Shown in pieces: positions 23,997 to 32,102 of a DNA stretch of 60,435 bases. Location of the stretch: NCBI GenBank assembly GCA_030019475.1, contig JASEER010000011.1, positions 1 through 60,435 of the forward strand. The letters are read 5' to 3'. The stretch's first letter is position 1. Each line of letters starts with the position of its first letter. Position numbers and translations under genes: made by a program. Source of the stretch: Thermoanaerobacterales bacterium. Lineage in GTDB: Bacteria; Bacillota; Desulfotomaculia; Desulfotomaculales; JASEER01. Below the pieces are notes generated by a model. That model was not told the origin of the DNA, did not search any database, and saw only the letters and a list, made by a program, of their open reading frames with translations.

Positions 23997-24748
23997 TGCT
24001 TCTCCTGTTTATTTTCGGCCTGCTGGTCGGCAGCTTTCTTAATGTTATTATCCACCGCCTGCCGCGGGGCGAGTCCATCGTCCTTCCCCCGTCCCGCTGT
24101 CCGCACTGCGGGGGAAGGCTTTCCATTTCGGACCTGGTGCCGCTCTTCAGTTACCTCTGGTTACGGGGGCGATGCCGTCGCTGCGGAACCGGGATCAGCC
24201 TCCGCTACCCGTTGGTGGAACTCCTGACCGGGGTGCTCTTCGTGTCGCTCTATGCCCAATTTGGGCTGCAGCCGCTGCTGGCCAAACACCTCTTCCTGGC
24301 CTCGCTTCTGGTAGCGGTAGCCTTTATCGATATGGAGCATTACCTTATTCCCAACCGCGTGGTCCTGGTCGGTCTGGCGGGGGGAGTGCCGCTGAACCTC
24401 TGGGTACGGGACCTGACCTTCCTTTCGGCCGTCCTGGGGGCGCTGGTCCCGGCGGCCTTTTTCTTCCTGCTGGCCCTGGCAACGCGGGGCGGGGTGGGCG
24501 GCGGAGACATCAAGCTCGCTGCTGTCATCGGCCTTTTTTTGGGCTGGCCCTGGGGGTTGCTGGCGGTCTTCCTCGGCGCCCTGGCCGGGGGTATCCTGGG
24601 ACTGGCTCTGCTCCTCACCGGGCGGAAGAAGCGGAAGGACCCTCTTCCCTTCGGTCCCTTCATAGCCCTGGGGGCGATAGTCACCGTCTTTGCCGGGGAG
24701 CCTCTGGTCTGCTGGTATCTGTCCCTTACAGGGCTCACGGCCGGGTAG
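23996..24748 (+). CDS. pilD: Prepilin leader peptidase / N-methyltransferase PilD
   Basis: This membrane aspartyl peptidase cleaves prepilin leaders and methylates the new amino terminus. The 250-residue protein has the GSFLNVIIHRLPRGES start, zinc-type cysteine pairs CPHC and CRRC in the cytoplasmic loop, about seven membrane segments, and catalytic aspartates in FIDMEHYLIPN and GGGDIKL. Start and stop are coupled to the preceding pilin. All prepilins in this operon with the G-FTLxE motif are its expected substrates. Confidence 0.95.
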   Translation: MLLLFIFGLLVGSFLNVIIHRLPRGESIVLPPSRCPHCGGRLSISDLVPLFSYLWLRGRCRRCGTGISLRYPLVELLTGVLFVSLYAQFGLQPLLAKHLFLASLLVAVAFIDMEHYLIPNRVVLVGLAGGVPLNLWVRDLTFLSAVLGALVPAAFFFLLALATRGGVGGGDIKLAAVIGLFLGWPWGLLAVFLGALAGGILGLALLLTGRKKRKDPLPFGPFIALGAIVTVFAGEPLVCWYLSLTGLTAG

Positions 24749-24786
24749 GAAACGCAGGTTTATGGCCCCCCGGGGGAGTTATTGAA

Positions 24787-25305
24787 ATGAAGCGCTCCAT
24801 AACAAGACTCGTCCCGGCCCCTGAAGGTTTTACCCTGGTGGAACTGGCCGTTGTACTGGTCCTGATGGGCTTAATGGCCGCCGTTGCCGTGCCCGGCCTG
24901 CACGACTTCCACGCCCGTTACGCTCTACGAACGGCGGCCTACCAGATGGCGGCGGACATCCGCGGCCTGCAGGGCGAGGCTGCCGGCTGCCGGAGCAAGG
25001 GATTGACCAGTGAAGGCACGATATTCCTGGTCTGTTTCTATCCCGAGGCCGAGAGCTACAAGCTCCAACGTACTGGTGGCGGTAGTTGGTCGCGCACCGT
25101 GACTCTTAATCCGGGGATTGACCTTTTGGGCAGTACTTTCACGGGCGGTAGACTGGTGATAGGTCTGAGCGGCGTCCCGTCCGCCGGGGGGACGGTTTCC
25201 CTGCGGAGCACGGCAACGGGTGATGTTTTGTACGTTATCGTGACTTCACTTACCGGCCGGGTGCGGGTCAGCCGGACCCCGCCCGAAAGCTGGGAGGTCG
25301 GCTGA
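24787..25305 (+). CDS. GspH / FimT-like minor pseudopilin
   Basis: This is a minor pilin of 172 residues. The leader ends APEG and is followed by FTLVELAVVLVLMGLMAAVA, a type IV prepilin signal with Glu5. The rest matches the GspH/FimT pattern: AAYQMAADIRGLQGEAAGCR followed by a beta-rich domain. The ATG at 24787 has GGGGGAG upstream. It stands between pilD and the other minor pilins and may help initiate the fibre. Confidence 0.83.
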   Translation: MKRSITRLVPAPEGFTLVELAVVLVLMGLMAAVAVPGLHDFHARYALRTAAYQMAADIRGLQGEAAGCRSKGLTSEGTIFLVCFYPEAESYKLQRTGGGSWSRTVTLNPGIDLLGSTFTGGRLVIGLSGVPSAGGTVSLRSTATGDVLYVIVTSLTGRVRVSRTPPESWEVG

Positions 25306-25309
25306 GGTT

Positions 25310-25699
25310 ATGCGTGCCGTTCGCCTTGCCCGGGAATGTTCGAGAGACCGGCGCGGGTTCACCCTGATAGAGGTGATGCTCGCCCTGGTCATCATCGGGG
25401 TCGCCCTGATCCCGGTTCTGAACCTCTTTCAGACGGCAACCGGGAATGTGGTGACCGCGCAGCGGGAAACGCGCGCGACCTTTTTGGCCCAGGCCCGGCT
25501 GGACGAAGTCAAGGGCCTTGGTTATGAGGCCATCAATAACGTGTCAAGGACAACATGTCCGGAGGATCCCGATTACGAATATGCCGTCGCGGTCGAACTA
25601 CAGGGAGTCGCTAAGAAGATAGCGGTGACGGTCTATTATACCGGGGGAGACGGCGGGGAGCGGACGGTCGTCCTGACCACGGTGCGGGCGGCACGATGA
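25310..25699 (+). CDS. PilV / GspI-like minor pilin
   Basis: This is a minor pilin of 129 residues. The leader MRAVRLARECSRDRRG precedes FTLIEVMLALVIIGVALIPV, the class of GspI/PilV minor pilins with the E-V-M-L-A-L pattern. The globular part is short and beta-rich with two Cys-poor strands. It starts 4 bases after the GspH-like gene and overlaps the next gene by 4 bases (ATGA), so the block is translationally coupled. Confidence 0.85.
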   Translation: MRAVRLARECSRDRRGFTLIEVMLALVIIGVALIPVLNLFQTATGNVVTAQRETRATFLAQARLDEVKGLGYEAINNVSRTTCPEDPDYEYAVAVELQGVAKKIAVTVYYTGGDGGERTVVLTTVRAAR

Positions 25700-26220
25700 G
25701 CGGGTGGGGCCGGTTCCGGCGTGACCAGGGGGGATTCACCCTGTTTGAGATGGTACTGGCCACCGTGCTGGCGGGGCTTCTTCTGGCGGCCGTCCTGCAG
25801 TTCTGGCAGACCGGGGTGAAGGGCTGGCTGCGGGTGGAAAGGCAGGCGGACACCGCGGAGGGAGTGCAGATGGCCCTGGACCGGATGGGGCGTGAAGTCC
25901 GGGAAGCCAGGCAGGTGCTCGAACCGGCGCCGGGAGATCCCCCTGGTAATCGCCTGCGGTTCATCAGCGGCCGCGACGGGACAACCGTCATTACCTATTA
26001 CACCGATGCATTGCATTCCGGTTGGCTCTATCGGCGGTCGGGAAGTTATCCCGGCAGGCCCGTTGCCGAGAAAGTTAAGGAGTTCCGGGTTGCGTCCTAC
26101 GCTGACGGCGGAGTGCCCGGTACGCCGCGCCGGGTGACAATCACCTTGGTCGGGGAGGCGCCGGGTTTCCCGGACCTTGTTTTCCAAACCTCGGTGCGGT
26201 TGCAGGTGGATTCTCCCTGA
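25696..26220 (+). CDS. PilW / GspJ-like minor pilin
   Basis: This is a minor pilin of 174 residues. The prepilin signal is G-FTLFEMVLATVLAGLLLAAV after the leader MSGWGRFRRDQG. The body includes ALDRMGREVREARQVLEP, typical of GspJ/PilW, and a beta-rich tail ending QLQVDSP-like. The start overlaps the previous stop. In other systems GspI, GspJ and GspK form a tip complex; here the next gene may take the GspK/PilX place. Confidence 0.84.
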   Translation: MSGWGRFRRDQGGFTLFEMVLATVLAGLLLAAVLQFWQTGVKGWLRVERQADTAEGVQMALDRMGREVREARQVLEPAPGDPPGNRLRFISGRDGTTVITYYTDALHSGWLYRRSGSYPGRPVAEKVKEFRVASYADGGVPGTPRRVTITLVGEAPGFPDLVFQTSVRLQVDSP

Positions 26221-26240
26221 CAACGACGCCTGGATCTCGG

Positions 26241-27587
26241 GTGGTGAGAAGGTTGCTCTGGCGGGATGAACGGGGCTATATCGGCGCCGTGGCCGTAATG
26301 GTGCTGGTGGTGTTGATGCTGCTCGCTTCGGCCGCGGTCACTCTCGCCGCGCAATACCGGACCCTGGCGGCGCACCAGTACCGGCAGACACGTGCTTACT
26401 ACATCGCCGAGGCGGGGGTTGAGAAGGCTCTGGCCGACCCGGCTTTCCTCTACGGCTTGGCGGTTGATTCCGGCGGCACGTTGGATGACGACTACGCGGA
26501 CGCCACCGTTTACCTTAACGATGCGGAATTTGCCGGCGGAACCCTTACCGTCGCCGTAACACGCAAGGCTGACGACCGGGGTATGGGTGTCTTTCGCATT
26601 TATGCCACCGGGCGGGTGGGGAATGACGCGCGGGTACTCAAAGCCGAGGTACGCATGCCGTTGTTTGCTTTCTATCACGGCCTGCTTTCTGGTAAGCAAA
26701 TTAAAATTACTCTCTCTGAAGTTGCAGGGAATGTAAACGCCGAGCAGGACATTGACGTCTTGGCGTCTAGGGTTACAGGGGATGTCTCCGCGGGGAGGCA
26801 GGCTGACGTCAACTCTCTGGCCTTGATTTCGGGCGATGTTGGTGCCGGTCAGGACGTTAAGATTCACGATCTTTGCGTAGTGGCCGGTAGCGTTTGGGCG
26901 GAGCAGGATGTTGAAGTGAGAGACCTGAGTCTCATAACGGGAGACGCAAGGGCCAACAAGGAGGTTAAGGTGCTTGACGGCGGGTGGATAGACGGTATTG
27001 TTTATGCGCCCAAACTCGTTACGCGGTGGCCCGAGGGGATGCTGGACTGGCAGGAAGTTGACCCGGGTGTCAGTGTCAGGATACCCCGGGTCCCCGACCT
27101 GAATGTTGAGTATCTTAAACAAATTGCCGATTTCATTTATGCCCCTTCAGGGAAAAACTCTCATTTTAAAAAGACTTTTACAACGGCGGAGCTTACGGGG
27201 ATCACTGGCGTGTACTTCGTGGATGGCGATGTCGAGATCCTAGGGAGATACTCCGGCCAAGCGACCATCGTCTGTACCGGCGAGGCCGTCATCCGTGATC
27301 TTACCCGTGACGGGGAAGACGATGTTCTGGCGGTTATCGCCGCCCGGAACGTAACCCTTGATGGTAGCGCGCAGGCCCTCATTTTCGCGGGCGGGACCGT
27401 ATCTCTAAGCTTTATGGACAGCCTTGGCGGGGCCATTATCGCCGGTGGGGACGTGAAGGTTGAGAACGGGTCCAGGTTCTTATATGAGCAAGAGATGGCG
27501 GAGAACCCTCCGCCTGGGCTGGCGGGCAAACCGGTGATTACCACCTGGCAGGAGAAGTATCCGCCCTTCCCCGAAAAAGAAAAGTAG
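26241..27587 (+). CDS. PilX-like protein with bactofilin-like beta-repeat domain
   Basis: This 448-residue protein joins two modules. The amino terminus is PilX-like: a single membrane helix (YIGAVAVMVLVVLMLLASAA) followed by QTRAYYIAEAGVEKAL, as in PilX pilus-assembly proteins. Residues about 150-250 form five or six repeats of roughly 18 residues with the pattern (V)xGDVxAxQDVxV, such as VTGDVSAGRQADV and ISGDVGAGQDVKI, which suggests a right-handed beta-helix as in bactofilins. A second beta-rich part follows (GVYFVDGDVEILG, AALIFAGGTVSLS-like). The GTG start is at 26241. It may be a surface or tip component; the function is unknown. Confidence 0.75.
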   Translation: MVRRLLWRDERGYIGAVAVMVLVVLMLLASAAVTLAAQYRTLAAHQYRQTRAYYIAEAGVEKALADPAFLYGLAVDSGGTLDDDYADATVYLNDAEFAGGTLTVAVTRKADDRGMGVFRIYATGRVGNDARVLKAEVRMPLFAFYHGLLSGKQIKITLSEVAGNVNAEQDIDVLASRVTGDVSAGRQADVNSLALISGDVGAGQDVKIHDLCVVAGSVWAEQDVEVRDLSLITGDARANKEVKVLDGGWIDGIVYAPKLVTRWPEGMLDWQEVDPGVSVRIPRVPDLNVEYLKQIADFIYAPSGKNSHFKKTFTTAELTGITGVYFVDGDVEILGRYSGQATIVCTGEAVIRDLTRDGEDDVLAVIAARNVTLDGSAQALIFAGGTVSLSFMDSLGGAIIAGGDVKVENGSRFLYEQEMAENPPPGLAGKPVITTWQEKYPPFPEKEK

Positions 27588-27601
27588 TATCGCCTGAAAG
27601 G

Positions 27602-28633
27602 TTGCGAATTAAGATTCAAAAAGCAACGGCGAAGCTTAAGAATCTCTTCCGAAGGCACAGGCCGTACCTAGGTGTGTCCATCGTCGGCTCCGAGGTTCGG
27701 GCGGCTATGGTCGCGTTTGTTGCCCGCCGGCCGCAGGTGGCATGGTGCCGCCGACTGCCAGTTCCGGTAGCGCCGGATGCGAACCCCGGCGCGCGGGAAC
27801 AGGCCCTGGTCGACGTTTTGGTGTCCCTTGCCGGTATGGTGCCGCGCTGCCGGGTGGTCACGGCGCTCCCCGGCGCGGCCGGTATCGAGCGCCTCCTGCG
27901 CCTTCCGGCGATGCCGGAACGGGAGATGGAGGGGGCCGTGCGGTGGGAGGCCGAGCAGCAGATCCCGGTGCCCCTGGAAGGGATGCTCCTGCGCCACGTG
28001 GTCCTGGGCCCGGCCGACGGCGAGGGCAACCAGGCCAACGTCCTTATTGTGGCGGCCCCTGAACAGCGGGTGCGGGACTGGCAGATGCTCTTCGCCCGCG
28101 CCGGGCTGGTGCTGGCGGCGATAGATCTGCCGGCCCTGGCCCTCTGGCGTATTGTTTTCGGTGTGCCCGGCACCGTCCCCGGAGACGGAGTGGTCGCCGT
28201 GGCCGACCTGGAGCCCGGCCTAGTACACCTGCTCGTCGCGGACGAGGGAACCATCCTGGTCACCCGCAACGCGGCGGTGAATGGTTCGTTGGAGTCCGAA
28301 ACGTCGCTTTTACACCTGGATGTGGCTGCAGCGGCTGAAGGACGGGGTGAACCGGTTTTGGATGCGGCTGCCTACGGGTATGCGCTGGCGGAACTCCGCC
28401 GGTTCCTGGAATACGTTCAAAGTGCTTACCGGCAGCGGCCGGTGGAACGGCTGTTGTTGACCGGGTCCGGCGCCGGGGTACCGGGGATCGCGGAACGGCT
28501 TGCCGGTGAGCTTGGTCTTTCTGTAGAGGTGGCCCGGCTGCCGTTAACCGTCGCCGAGCCGGAGGGGGAAGCGGATCTGGGCCCGGCCTTCGCCATCTCC
28601 GCCGGACTGGCGCTCTGGGGGGTGGAAGGCTGA
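27602..28633 (+). CDS. pilM: PilM, actin-like cytoplasmic pilus assembly protein
   Basis: PilM is an actin/FtsA-like protein that binds the amino terminus of PilN and links the alignment complex to the platform. The 343-residue protein has YLGVSIVGSEVRAAMV at the front and TALPGAAGIERLLRLP, WEAEQQIPVPLEGM and VERLLLTGSGAGVPGIAERL further on, typical PilM blocks. The TTG start at 27602 has its purine-rich stretch immediately adjacent, so the start is uncertain. It overlaps pilN by one base. Confidence 0.85.
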   Translation: MRIKIQKATAKLKNLFRRHRPYLGVSIVGSEVRAAMVAFVARRPQVAWCRRLPVPVAPDANPGAREQALVDVLVSLAGMVPRCRVVTALPGAAGIERLLRLPAMPEREMEGAVRWEAEQQIPVPLEGMLLRHVVLGPADGEGNQANVLIVAAPEQRVRDWQMLFARAGLVLAAIDLPALALWRIVFGVPGTVPGDGVVAVADLEPGLVHLLVADEGTILVTRNAAVNGSLESETSLLHLDVAAAAEGRGEPVLDAAAYGYALAELRRFLEYVQSAYRQRPVERLLLTGSGAGVPGIAERLAGELGLSVEVARLPLTVAEPEGEADLGPAFAISAGLALWGVEG

Positions 28634-29328
28634 TGTACCGGGTAAACCTCCTGCCCCCGGACCTCTTACCCGGCCCGCACGTAGACCGGCGACGGCTGGC
28701 GTTGGTCGCCGCCGTGACCCTGACCCTTGGCCTGGTCGTTGTCTTCGGGGCCGTCTGGGCATCACGTTTTGTCATGGCACGGCAGGAACTGGCCTGGACA
28801 CGAGCCGAACTGGCGGCGCTGCAGGAGACCGTGACGCGGGCGCGTGAGGTGATCAATGAGCGGCGCAGCCTAGAGGAGGCGACCGAGGTCCTGAACGGCC
28901 TCAAGGCCGGTGTAAGACCATACAAACCCCTGTTGGACCGGATCGGCGAAAAGATGCCGGTGGACCTCTGGTTCACCTCGATTGAGATTTGCTACGACGA
29001 AAAGCGGGCCGAAAAAAAAGGGGAGGCCCGGCAGCCGGGGAACACGCCACCCTCAAGGGTGGATGAGAGTAATAATCCCCTGGCGGAGGGGGATGTCGCG
29101 GGGGCGGCCCTGCCTCCGGCACCGGATACGATCCTGATCAAGGGGCGGTCCCGCTCGGTGCCCTCGATCGGCGTCCTGGCGCGCTACCTGAGCGGAAACC
29201 CGGCCCTGGCCGCCGTGAGCCTCGGCGAGATCCAGGAACGGAAAGAGGACCAGACTTTCTCCTTTGTCATCACCTGCCGGCTGGCGGGGACGGAAGGGGG
29301 TGCGCCCGTTGTGGTCCCGTCTGAGTAG
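28633..29328 (+). CDS. pilN: PilN, type IV pilus alignment membrane protein
   Basis: PilN is a bitopic membrane protein. The amino terminus MYRVNLLPPDLLP is the PilM-binding motif (INLLP type). One membrane segment (LALVAAVTLTLGLVVVFGAV) and a coiled-coil region (ELAWTRAELAALQETVTRA) follow, then a ferredoxin-like outer domain with a Pro/Asn-rich insertion around residues 130-155. The length, 231 residues, is slightly long because of that insertion. It starts in the stop of pilM. Confidence 0.86.
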   Translation: MYRVNLLPPDLLPGPHVDRRRLALVAAVTLTLGLVVVFGAVWASRFVMARQELAWTRAELAALQETVTRAREVINERRSLEEATEVLNGLKAGVRPYKPLLDRIGEKMPVDLWFTSIEICYDEKRAEKKGEARQPGNTPPSRVDESNNPLAEGDVAGAALPPAPDTILIKGRSRSVPSIGVLARYLSGNPALAAVSLGEIQERKEDQTFSFVITCRLAGTEGGAPVVVPSE

Positions 29329-30088
29329 GCGCGAGCGGGTCCTTGTCGTCCTGGCGGTGGCGGTATTGGTGGGCTTCCTGGGCTACCGCTGCCTGTGCAC
29401 GGGGTTAGCCGCTCAATGGAACGGCACCTTTGCCGAATTGGCCCAGGCGCGCAAGGAACTTGCGGCGGCGCGGGCGGCACAAGACGGCCTGCCCGCCGAA
29501 AAGGAACGGCTGGCGGGGGCGCGGGAGACCTACCAGCGTGCCCGCGCGGATTTCCGGAATAATGTCGCCGACGGCGGGGCGGTCGTGAAGCTGGGACTGG
29601 CGGCCATCGAAACCGGGGTGACCATCACCGGCTACCACGCGATGGGTCTCGTCGCGGACAAGCATTACCTCGCTCTGCCCGTAGTCCTGGAAGTGCGCGG
29701 GCCATATCCCGATGTTCTGGCCTTTCTGGCACGGATCGAGGAAAGGCGTGACGTGCCTGCCCTGGTGGCCGTGCGCCGCTTGGCGATCGAACAGAACAAG
29801 GATGATACGGGGAATGCCGCCGGAACAGTAGACGGGCGGTTTACACTGGTCTTCTACGCCGAGCGGACCGCCGGGGGGCGGCTGGCCCTGGCCGAGATCG
29901 CGGGCTGGAAGGTTGGGCGGCCTGACGGCTTCGCCCCCGCCGGGGCGGAGTCCCCTTATCCGGGGGTGCCCGTAACGATCCCCCCGCCGCCTGTTCAACA
30001 ACCCGCGGGTGGCGACAGTTCCGGTACCGAAGGCCATCTGTTGCCGGGCGCAACGGGGGGAAGCATACCATCTTTGCCGGTGCCTTAG
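29309..30088 (+). CDS. pilO: PilO, type IV pilus alignment membrane protein
   Basis: PilO partners PilN on the outer face of the membrane. It has a short cytoplasmic start, one membrane segment (VLVVLAVAVLVGFLGYRCLC), a coiled coil (AELAQARKELAAARAAQDG) and a PilO-type domain with VTITGYHAMG and GPYPDVLAFLARIE. The carboxy-terminal 50 residues are Pro/Gly-rich (TIPPPPVQQPAGG) and probably unstructured. TTG 29309 is well spaced from GGAAGGGGG; an in-frame GTG at 29300 is too close to it. The gene ends the pil operon; no secretin gene is found, as expected of a monoderm. Confidence 0.82.
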   Translation: MWSRLSRRERVLVVLAVAVLVGFLGYRCLCTGLAAQWNGTFAELAQARKELAAARAAQDGLPAEKERLAGARETYQRARADFRNNVADGGAVVKLGLAAIETGVTITGYHAMGLVADKHYLALPVVLEVRGPYPDVLAFLARIEERRDVPALVAVRRLAIEQNKDDTGNAAGTVDGRFTLVFYAERTAGGRLALAEIAGWKVGRPDGFAPAGAESPYPGVPVTIPPPPVQQPAGGDSSGTEGHLLPGATGGSIPSLPVP

Positions 30089-30282
30089 ATCACCGGAGCT
30101 TGCCCGATGACGACTCTCCGGGGGAGCCGTATCAAAAAACACCGGGGCGCGTAAACTTAAGCTTGGCCGGGAATTCACTTTGCGCAGCCGATTGATGGCA
30201 CTGCGACCATGAAGCGGCAGGAAAAGGCACGCGTTACCGCGAAGGTTAAAGATCGGCATTATTAGCTGGGGGATGAATCCGC

Positions 30283-31734
30283 GTGCTCGAAAAGGACCTT
30301 TTGCAGGATGTGCTCCGTACCGCCCTGTCCCGCGGCGGGGATTTCGCGGATATCTACCTGGAGCAGCGCCGGGTTACCGGGGTCGGCTTCGAGGATGACC
30401 GTATCGAGCGGGTGCAGTCGGGTTTGGACGCCGGGGCCGGGATCCGGGTCGTGGCCGGGGAGGCTACGGCTTACGCCTACACCAACCAGCTCGACCGCCG
30501 GGGGTTTCTGGACGCGGCCGAGGTCGTGGCCCGCGCCGCGGCCGGGGGGAACGGGAAGGACGTCAGCATCGACCTGCGGCGCCTGGCTCCCACGGTGAGC
30601 TTCGATATCGAGAAAATGCCGGATGAAATCCCGACGGCGGAAAAGGTGGACCGCGTTGAGCGGGCCAACCGCGCGGCGCGGGCCGTGGACGGGGAGAAGA
30701 TCAAGCAGGTCATCGTCGGGTACGGTGACGTGGTCCAGCAGGTGACGATCGCCAACAGCGACGGCACCCTGGTCGAAGACGAACGGGTGCGGACGCGTCT
30801 GGTCGTGCACGCCATCGCCGCCGCCGGGGACGTCATCCAGACCGGTTACGAGGCCCTGGGCGGCGTTAAGGGCTTTGAGCTTCTGGACGGCGGGCAGCCC
30901 GAGGAGATAGCCCGCCGGGCCGCCAGGCGGGCCTGCGACCTCCTGGAGGCGCAGCCCGCCCCGTCAGGCCGTATGGCCGTTGTTCTTTCGGGGGAGGCCG
31001 GCGGCACCATGGTCCACGAGGCCTGCGGGCACGGGCTGGAGGCCGACCTGGTACAGAAGGGGGTCTCGGTATACGCCGGCAAGCGGGGTGAGACGGTCGC
31101 CTCTCCCGCGGTATCGGTGATCGATGACGCCACCCTGCCCGGCCGCTACGGATCCTATACTTTTGACGACGAGGGGGTTCCGGCGCGGAAGGTCACCCTG
31201 ATTGAGAACGGTGTCCTGACCGATTACCTCTACGATACGCTCACGGCCCGCAAGGATGGGCGAGCCTCAAACGGCCACGGGCGCCGGGAGTCTTACCAAT
31301 ACAAGCCGATCCCGCGGATGGGCAACACCTTCATCGCCCCCGGCAAGGACGACCCGGAGGGGATTATCCGCGAGGTGCGTGACGGCCTGCTGGTCCGGAA
31401 GATGGGCGGGGGTCAGGTCAATACGACCACCGGTGACTTCGTGTTTGAGGTTGCCGAGGGCTATCTCATCGAGGACGGCCAAATCGGCCCGTTGGTACGC
31501 GGTGCCACCCTTGCGGGTAACGGGCCCGAGGTCTTGCGGAAGGTGGACCGGGTCGGGCGTGACCTGGGGTTCACCATCGGCACCTGTGGGAAGGACGGCC
31601 AGGGGGTGCCGGTGAGCGACGCCCAGCCGACTCTCCTGCTTGGGCAGCGGCCAGGGGATGACCCGCCGATCATCGTGGGCGGTACCGGGAAGGCCAGAAT
31701 GAACAAGAAGGCTCCCCGGATTGTAAGGCTCTGA
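30283..31734 (+). CDS. tldD: TldD metalloprotease subunit
   Basis: TldD is the catalytic half of the TldD/TldE heterodimer, which degrades unfolded peptides and in other bacteria matures microcins or clears toxin-antitoxin proteins. The 483-residue length is typical. The zinc motif HEACGHGLEADL is clearly present in the middle, and late blocks GGGQVNTTTGDFVFEV and IGTCGKDGQGVPVS are TldD-specific. The start is GTG at 30283 behind GGGGGATG. The 194-base gap before it holds no convincing gene. tldE follows but is separated by a divergent small gene. Confidence 0.94.
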   Translation: MLEKDLLQDVLRTALSRGGDFADIYLEQRRVTGVGFEDDRIERVQSGLDAGAGIRVVAGEATAYAYTNQLDRRGFLDAAEVVARAAAGGNGKDVSIDLRRLAPTVSFDIEKMPDEIPTAEKVDRVERANRAARAVDGEKIKQVIVGYGDVVQQVTIANSDGTLVEDERVRTRLVVHAIAAAGDVIQTGYEALGGVKGFELLDGGQPEEIARRAARRACDLLEAQPAPSGRMAVVLSGEAGGTMVHEACGHGLEADLVQKGVSVYAGKRGETVASPAVSVIDDATLPGRYGSYTFDDEGVPARKVTLIENGVLTDYLYDTLTARKDGRASNGHGRRESYQYKPIPRMGNTFIAPGKDDPEGIIREVRDGLLVRKMGGGQVNTTTGDFVFEVAEGYLIEDGQIGPLVRGATLAGNGPEVLRKVDRVGRDLGFTIGTCGKDGQGVPVSDAQPTLLLGQRPGDDPPIIVGGTGKARMNKKAPRIVRL

Positions 31735-31741
31735 CCAATGG

Positions 31742-31775
31742 CCGGGCTGCGCGGGCAGCCCGGTTCCGTTTTCTT
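31742..31775 (+). terminator. Rho-independent terminator of tldD
   Basis: CCGGGCTG and CAGCCCGG form an 8-bp stem with a six-base loop, followed by TTCCGTTTTCTT. It ends next to the stop of the convergent small gene, which may use the same hairpin in reverse. Confidence 0.75.
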
Positions 31776-31930
31776 CACTCCTTGTCCGCCAAGATATCGG
31801 TCAGGTAGGCGCGGTCGCCGACTTCCTCGCCGGCCACTGCGTCCTCATTGAGGAGTTCGAGGCCCGGGTCCAGGTCCTCGTTAACGGGGCGGGCCGTTTT
31901 CTTTTTGTCCGGATTTTCCTCGGGTTTCAT
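31775..31930 (-). CDS. Small acidic protein between tldD and tldE
   Basis: This 51-residue protein is strongly charged: a basic start (MKPEENPDKKKTARP) and an acidic remainder with LDPGLELLNEDAVAGEEV and a final YLTDILADKE. The ATG at 31930 has GGAGG upstream at good spacing, and the frame has coding-like composition. It is transcribed against tldD and away from tldE. I recognise no family. It could be a small regulator or substrate of TldD/TldE, which is only positional inference. Confidence 0.55.
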   Translation of the reverse strand: MKPEENPDKKKTARPVNEDLDPGLELLNEDAVAGEEVGDRAYLTDILADKE

Positions 31931-32036
31931 GGGTGTAGCCTCCTGTCTGAGTGATGGTGCTATTCTTCCCGTCCTCAAGGCTTCTATGAATGTCTTGTCC
32001 TGAAACAGCAGGGTTTTCCATTCCGGCGGCGAACAA

Positions 32037-32066
32037 TTGTAAGCGGTTTTTCGCGAGGCATACTAT
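32037..32066 (+). promoter_or_regulatory. Candidate promoter of tldE
   Basis: TTGTAA, an 18-base spacer and TACTAT resemble a sigma-A promoter 37 bases ahead of the tldE ATG, within the gap between the divergent small gene and tldE. Confidence 0.5.
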
Positions 32067-32102
32067 AGGTATTAACGTCACGGAAAGGATGCTGGCCCAG
32101 GC

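Noticed and set aside
30209-30265. 18-residue frame MKRQEKARVTAKVKDRHY before tldD
   Set aside because: No ribosome binding site and too short to distinguish from chance.
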